NCBI GenBank assembly: GCA_947069175.1
Contig: CAMTDV010000017.1
Coordinates: 40,433,126-40,497,125 of the forward strand
Origin: Scalesia atractyloides
Lineage: Eukaryota; Streptophyta; Magnoliopsida; Asterales; Asteraceae
Reading direction: 5' to 3'
DNA length: 64,000 nt
Each line of letters begins with the position of its first letter. The stretch's first letter is position 1. The notes under the pieces are model-generated. The model was not told the origin of the DNA, made no database searches, and worked only from the letters and a program-made list of their open reading frames with translations. Shown here in pieces: positions 58,169 through 64,000 of the stretch. The translations under genes and the position numbers were made by a program.

Positions 58169-58388
58169 TGTCGGCCTGATTCGCGCAGAGGTACATAGGC
58201 AGGGTAATTTTGTGGAGGACATGTATAAGCAAAGCCGGCGGAGCTTTGACTGGATTTTCAGTTTGCAGCAGCACATAGCGAACTCAATGAATGCTCCATA
58301 CACGCTGCCGCCTCCCCATTTCACACGCAGATCACAATTTGACCGCAGAGACGACACCGGTCCTTCTGGACGGAGTGACAGATCTTAG
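58169..58388 (+). pseudogene. Athila-2 downstream ORF, C-terminal end
   Basis: The frame reads IRAEVHRQGNFVEDMYKQSRRSFDWIFSLQQH and ends GRSDRS with a stop at 58386. It has no ATG of its own here; it starts at the breakpoint. By position it is the end of the env-position ORF of an Athila element. No domain recognised. Confidence 0.5.
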
Positions 58389-58819
58389 CCTCCATTTTGT
58401 ACTTTACTATTTCGTGTTTGAGGGGTGTGCCATTTTGCACCGTCCGTACACCCCTCCGTTGTGATCTTTTTTTTCCTTTTATTATGATTAGTGGTTTAGA
58501 TAAATAAAGGCAAGGGTAAATGGGGTTGGGTAATTTTAGTGTATTTGATCTTGTTTGCTAGTGTGCAGTGTTGCTTGTTTGAGAGGTTGATTTGTTGGAT
58601 GGCTTGGCGGTTCGTTGCGGTTGCTCCTTACTATGTCCTTTAGCTCTATTAATGTCGTTTCATTTCAAGGGAGTTTTCGTGTTCCCATCTTCCTCCGCTT
58701 TCATTATATATGTTTTCATATATTTGTTTTTGTTTACATCAAGGGCGATGTACATTTCAAGTGTGGGGAGGTGGTTTAGCGCTTGAGCTTTGTTGTCACG
58801 TTAAAAAAAACAAAAAAAA

Positions 58820-58823
<4 letters not shown>

Positions 58824-58866
<43 letters not shown>
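58824..58866. repeat. (AAT)n microsatellite
   Basis: About 14 units of AAT/TAA, directly after an A-rich run. Confidence 0.95.
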
Positions 58867-58867
<1 letters not shown>

Positions 58868-59871
58868 GAATAAAATAAAGCTCTCTTGAATGATTTTTGT
58901 GGCTTAATAATCAACCCAACATAAGTTTTTATAAAAGCACTAAATTTTTTACGAATATACAAATGGTGAATGCAAAAAGGGCTTGCTCGCATGAGGATTA
59001 CCACTAAGTAATTTTTTGTATACACTTGAGCATGAGAAATCAAGCGATTGACCTACTTGTTTGCCTTACATATTTACCCAATACGCCCGTTTCCGTGAGT
59101 TATTTTTGAGCCTTTGTAGCTTTAGTTATTTTTGCTCATGTTTTTGCGGGCAAAGATTGAGTGAGCCGGATGACATTTGTGATTTAGAACTTGTGTTAGG
59201 TCTACATTTCGAGACCGCAAAGCGAATATATAGCATGAAAATGATTGAGGCACTAGGAAACCTTTTATTTTTAACCAATTCTATGTATTCCCTCACCCAA
59301 ATAATTCCCTTAGTTAAACCAATTTGAGCATTCCCCTTTCATTTCTTTTAAACCACTAAATATTAGCCACTTAGCAAATTAACCTTTTATATTTTAACCC
59401 ATTTTTGGTTGGAAGCCCGATTTGGTTAGTGATAACTTGTTACCTTTGTATAGTATCTTAGTTTATAGTTGCAACATCATAGGGTAGAGTTTTTATCTAA
59501 GTAGACGTACTTAGTTTCCCTCTCAAGCATGTGCAAAAAAATAATAAAAATAAAAAATAAAAAAAATAGGAAAAACGATTATAGTTGAAAAAGCCTTACC
59601 AAGTGACTTCATTAGAGCAATTTTGGAGTGGAAAAGCTAAATCCGTGGATTAGCTCTCGGTTAGATAATATTAAATTGAATAGTTCTTATTTTCTGTTGT
59701 TAGTCAAACCGTCGGGATACAACTGTTTTAGCCAATTTAAATATTCATTTCCATACCCTTGACCCTAGCCAAGTTACAACCCAAACAAGACCTCATGATT
59801 CATGTTATGTTTTTGTCGAGTGATTAGATTTGATCCTTTCACAAGCTTATGATATCGCATAGTCATCGTTG

Positions 59872-60143
59872 TGGCATCGAGTGTTTTATACATACTCCAT
59901 AAATCGTATGTGCACCCATATATTAGCCGAGTGTGTGTGAACATTGTGAGGATGTGAGGTAGACTTGTAGGGATTTCCAAGATGGACCATTGCTTATAAA
60001 CTTATTTTGGCATCGAGTGTTTTATACATACTCCATAAATCGTATGTGCACCCACATATTAGCCGAGTGTGTGCGAACATTGTGAGGATGTGAGGTAGAC
60101 TTGTAGGGATTTCCAAGATGGACCATTGCTTATAAACTTATTT
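59872..60143. repeat. 136-bp direct tandem duplication
   Basis: Copies at 59872-60007 and 60008-60143 start TGGCATCGAGTGTTTTATAC and end TTATAAACTTATTTT. They differ at only a few positions, so the duplication is younger than the surrounding decay. Confidence 0.92.
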
Positions 60144-60500
60144 TATATACTTTTTGATTTTTTTCATCATGTCGAGTAGTCCTTAATTGTTATAAATCGA
60201 GTTGTTTGTTTGTTCTTATAAAGTTGGGATTATTGCCATTTAGAGAGTTTTTGTTTGTTTTAGTTTACTTGAGGACAAGGAAAGTTCAAGTGTGGGAATG
60301 TTTGATGTATAAGAGTTTATACATCTTTAAAACGTCAAATAGACCCTGTTTACGCGAGAACTTGTCATATTTTCATTGATTTTGGTACTCATTTGAGTTG
60401 TTTGTGAAAATACAGGTTCGGGCTTCGGCCTGGTGTTGAAATGAAGGCTTTTGGAGCAAAAAGAAGCAAAAACGGAGTTTTCCAGCAAACTGCCAGATAT

Positions 60501-60831
60501 GGCACGACTGTGCAAACCACTGGCACGACCGTGCCAGGCCAGCCCTGATCGGCACTCTCATTTTCTGCGCAAACCAACAAGATTTGAAGACTGGCACGAC
60601 CGTGCCAAGCCAAAACCAGCCTCAGATCAGCTTGTTCCCGGGATCATTTCAGACATTTTCGAGTATTTCATCAGGAAGCACGACCGTGCCAAAGGTTGGC
60701 ACGACTGTGCCACCTCAGAAATGTTTGAGCGGGATTTTCCCCAAAATGGCTAGCAAACAAGTCAACACTCGAAAAAGGCACTCTGACACTTACCAAGCAC
60801 GACCGTGCCAAAAGGTGGCATGGTCCTGCCA
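60501..60831. repeat. Cluster of TGGCACG-AC-CGTGCCA palindromes in the Athila-2 LTR
   Basis: Seven copies: 60501-60513, 60521-60536 (TGGCACGACCGTGCCA), 60592-60607 (identical), 60678-60689, 60697-60712 (TGGCACGACTGTGCCA), 60797-60808 and 60816-60831 (TGGCATGGTCCTGCCA, both arms altered). Spacing is irregular. Confidence 0.88.
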
Positions 60832-60844
60832 AACTCCCAGTAGC

Positions 60845-60851
60845 ATAAATA
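60845..60851 (+). promoter_or_regulatory. TATA-like box of the Athila-2 LTR
   Basis: ATAAATA lies 14 bases after the last palindrome, the same order as in Athila-1 and copia-A. Confidence 0.4.
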
Positions 60852-62114
60852 CGTGGTTTAAGCTCATTTGGAGGGGAGTTGGAGCATTTTGGTGAAGATT
60901 TCTCTCAAGAATCTGCCTTGGAAGCTTGTAGGAGTCAAGAGGAAGCCTTGAAGAGGAGTATTACACTTAGAGATCCACTCAAATTACTATTTGTCTTTAA
61001 TAATGATTAGAAACTTCTTACATTATGAACAATTATTGTCTTTGTATGTTTGATTTGGTTACCATGAGCCTTGTAGGCTAAACATTTGGTGTTGTCTAAA
61101 CTAGTTGAAGCTTATGAATATGTGATAACCATGGAAGTTGATGTGGTGATTGTTTTTTAATCTTCATAGTAGTGCTTAACCTTGTTCTTGGAGTTCTTAT
61201 GCATGCTTTAAAGTCCTTGTTCTTGAATGTTTGGTCATAGGTATTTACATGTTGTGTTGGAAAGCCCATGTAAAGATTATGATTATTGAATCTTAGTAAC
61301 TTGTTAGTATGATTCATAACATGAAACTAGGAATGGTAATTATTAACATGGCTTGAATGATGATTTGGACATGTGTAGGCATTCTTGCATTTAGATTTGG
61401 AAAAATCATAGTAATGTTTACATGGATTCTATAGTTGTGTTTGTGTTAGATTGATGATTTTGGCCAAGATTATTATCTAGCATGACCATGCTTGTGGTTC
61501 TTGTCAAGAACATGTTGATAGTGCTACTTACTTGAAAGCAAGTTAGGGTGATTGTTATGTTGTTCATGGTAATTTTCCCAAACTTGTAGAGTTAGGAGTT
61601 TTGACAAACAAATAACTCTTGTTTAAAGGTTAACATTAACTAAGCAAGTGAGCTTCAAATAATATTTTTTAGGTGATTAGAGTGATTAGTTCATTTTAGT
61701 TTTCCTAAGGATTATAAACTAGGAAACCTTGATTGGAGACTTAGTTGACTTAGAGCTTGCATCACCATTAATCCTACCCTTAGTTGTCACATGTTTGTTT
61801 GTGGATACTTAGTTTAGGCAACCCTTTCTTAGATATTGTTATCCTCTAGCTTAGTAGTAGTTTATTATTTTGCATGATAATTTAGGAACAAAACCAACTC
61901 TTTGATTGAACAAGGTTTTGAAGTAACAAAAGTTTAGTATCGAGACACCGCGTCCACGGATTGATATCCGGTTCTTACCGACAAATTATATTACCTCCCG
62001 ATGGGTACACTTGCCATTTGTGTGTGTAGTTAGTTTTTAGGTGAAAACGATTTTTAAAACTAAATTTGTGTGAAGAAAAACCAAATTAAAAATATATATA
62101 ATTCACGCACATCA

Positions 62115-64000
62115 GTTTACCATAATAAGTGACTAGGGCAAGTTCAGAAATCTTTGCTAGCCCACAAGCTGAGGAGGTTACACATCATGAATCTCAAGAG
62201 ACACTTCAAGGTGTTTCAAGTGAGGTAGCTACTACAATTGTAGAGACAATAATCTCACAATTGGACATTGGTTACATAACTAAGACCTCCTTGAAGGCAA
62301 AAATTGTTGAGTTCTCAATACCAAGAAAAAAAGGGCACTTGGTTCAAAACTAAGTTCAACCACTTCTGGTGGGAATTCAGATGATCCTATTAACTTAGCT
62401 GATGGGTTAAAACATCAAGAATTACCAGATAGAGTATCCAGTTGATGAGATCAAAGAAATGATGAAGACCTTGGTACAAAACTCAAGACCTCCACCATCC
62501 AATATAGAAATTGCAAAGGAAATACGGTTACACGCACAAATGTACCTATATCTTCAAAAGAACTCTACAGAAGCACATCAAAATACATAATGGAGCTGAT
62601 ATGAAGTATGGTGGATACTAAGTACAAAGATACTCAAGCAGAGATTAGGGCCCTTAAAGACCATCTTCTCTAAATCACTGGTACAACTCCCATTCTCCCC
62701 AAATACCAAGATGATGGGAAAAAAGGGGAGAGTGATAGCATGAGAAAGCTTCCTCTTTTGGTAAAGAAAGCCAAAAAGAGGCTAGACACTTTGGAAGCCA
62801 TTGAAAAAGAAAAGAGGAGAGATGCAAGGGAATCAAACATGCAGGCAACAGTTCAAGAGATTATTGAAAGGAAGATAATCAAGGATTATAAAAAGAGGTT
62901 CCCAGAGGCACTGCATCAACAAAACTACCACCATCTATCCAAACCACTGTCTCAAATGTCCAAACATCAGTTGCTACTACAAAAGTGACAATAGATGTTA
63001 CAACCACACTACCACTAGCACAAAAGTCACCTAAAGGACTTCTCATCCTAAAAAAAAACCATCAACAGCTTCCTCAACCATCATCAAAAATCACCAAAAC
63101 TCAAACCAGATACAGGAGAACCAAATTCATTGTCCAGATGATAATGACAAAACTCCTGATGCATCACCTATAAAAAACACAACCACAACATTATCCATCA
63201 TTTCTCAACCATCTACTACAACCACCACTGCACATAGAATTACATCTCCATCGACCACACACCTACCTATCACCATACTTGATCCCATTAGAGTTAGAAA
63301 ATGTATCAAAAAAACACAATCTTTTTATACTCTACAACTGACACCAGCCAACTTACCTTCCCAACCCTCAAAAGATATTCAAACCCTTCCAATGTCAAAG
63401 AGAACTAGGAATTAAAGATCAAACATGCTAATAGAATTGTTGCTATAAAAAAGAAAGTGATAAGGTGATAAGGAGACACAACAAATTTTATCTGAATAAT
63501 TCACAAAAGTGAATAGATTGGAAGATTTTGCCAAAGATGTTAGTCAAAAGACTTCACAAGGACTAGTAGACAACCCTGAGCTCAGAAAAGCATTAAGAGA
63601 AGATTAATTTGAGTATATCATTAAAAATAAGCCTTACATAGCCACAAGAGCTCCATTCTCTAGTTGGACTACAGAAGCCCTTCTAGATGAAATCACAAGA
63701 ATTGAGAAGATAAAGCTCAATCTAGATATCAAGCCCACTCCTCCCAATTGGAGAGCATGTAAAAAGCCTATTGTCCAAAAATCTCTAGAACTTAGAAGGA
63801 TGAAAGAGGAGATGGTAGCAACCAAATTTGACAAAATGCAATCAATGGCCAGATGAGATGAGCCAATAATCACAGAGAACTACAAGAAACTTGAAGAATT
63901 AAGAGCTAAATGTTCTTCAGTCCCAAAAAGGTCAAATTATGAAGACTTGAATGTACCCATCAGTTCTGTGGTTGACCCTTCATAACTTCCCACTGTAAAG
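62115..64000 (+). pseudogene. Copia-F ORF2 fragment (copia-B family)
   Basis: The frame 62129-62353 (EVATTIVETIISQLDIGYITKTSLKAKI) parallels copia-B 28134-28736 (QAATTIAELPSSRLDSGFITKTWLKATT). Further on, YIIKNKPYIATRAPFSSWT and KPTPPNWRACKKP (about 63610-63755) parallel copia-B YIMENKKYKATRE and KPTPPNWDLHKKD. It is heavily broken and runs off the window end. Athila-2 is inserted at its left edge. Confidence 0.78.

Larger units (their letters stand above)
58389..60302 (+). other. Athila-2 3' noncoding region
   Basis: There is no convincing gene. It contains TTTCAAGTGTGGGGAGG near 58757-58773, an (AAT)n microsatellite at 58824-58866, a 136-bp tandem duplication at 59872-60143, and GGACAAGGAAAGTTCAAGTGTGGGAATG at 60273-60300 leading into the LTR. 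The two 'AAGTGTGGG' tracts could both be polypurine tracts. The short frame at 59061-59327 has no recognisable content. Confidence 0.65.
58169..62114 (+). mobile_element. Athila-2, 5'-truncated Athila-like element
   Basis: Plus-strand 3' portion: the end of a downstream ORF, a 1.9-kb 3' noncoding region with the 'AAGTGTGGGG' tract, and a complete 3' LTR (60303-62114). LTR ends TGATGT/ACATCA are the same as in Athila-1, but the LTR sequence and its palindromes differ, so it is a different family. The 5' part is lost at the junction with copia-E. It sits in copia-F, which resumes at 62115. Confidence 0.78.
60303..62114 (+). repeat. Athila-2 3' LTR (1812 bp)
   Basis: Starts TGATGTATAAGAG after the AAGTGTGGGAATG tract and ends CGCACATCA. 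Copia-F sequence follows at once. It has a palindrome cluster and a TATA-like box in its first 550 bp, a layout like that of Athila-1. Confidence 0.8.

Noticed and set aside
59061..59327. 88-codon plus-strand ORF MPYIFTQYARFRELF
   Set aside because: It lies in the Athila 3' noncoding region, with no domain and an ordinary length for chance in AT-rich sequence.

Overview
This is a plant nuclear window made almost entirely of LTR retrotransposons, and I see no convincing host gene. Several things point to a plant: tRNA-Asp and initiator-tRNA-Met primer sites, Athila-type Ty3/gypsy and Sirevirus-like Ty1/copia proteins, and a Tekay-type gag. Asteraceae is my best guess, from the gag and from LTRs starting TGTCACACCCCGACC, but that rests on memory of similar sequences, not on a search. 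Nearly every coding region is broken by stops or frameshifts.

Layout. (1) 1-11271, minus strand: Athila-1, with gag, protease, RT, RNase H, integrase and a downstream env-position ORF. Its 5' LTR is 9882-11271; its 3' LTR lies outside the window. (2) 11272-11333 and 37181-38618: two pieces of an old copia element (copia-C), split by copia-A (11334-37180, TSD AGTCT). Copia-A is itself split by copia-B (19938-31381, TSD TATTA). Both carry gag-pol plus a long extra ORF (ORF2) before the 3' LTR. (3) 38619-38844 and 54251-58168: copia-E, minus strand, a relative of copia-B, split by element D (38845-54250, TSD ATATA). D is a gypsy-like element with no coding region that I can see. (4) 44051-52130: inside D, a non-autonomous gypsy element with gag but no pol (TR-GAG type, TSD CATGT). 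(5) 58169-62114: Athila-2, plus strand, 5'-truncated, with a complete 3' LTR at 60303-62114. (6) 62115-64000: copia-F, plus strand, ORF2 fragment related to copia-B.

Four exact 5-bp target duplications fix the insertion order: C, then E, then D, then TR-GAG on one branch; C, then A, then B on the other.

The most interesting signal is regulatory. Unrelated families each carry their own cluster of short palindromes: ACCGTCA-N-TGACGGT in Athila-1, TGGCACG-AC-CGTGCCA in Athila-2, AAGTTCG-CC-CGAACTT-type in copia-A, and a dispersed CAGAGGTT/AACCTCTG half-site in copia-B. In the three clustered cases the palindromes sit just upstream of a TATA-like box in the LTR. In Athila-1, copia-A and copia-B the same family motif appears again in front of the downstream ORF. 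This suggests an internal promoter for ORF2 that shares its control sites with the LTR. Palindromic LTR structures are already reported for Sireviruses; the repeated use ahead of ORF2 and in Athila elements is what looks new to me.
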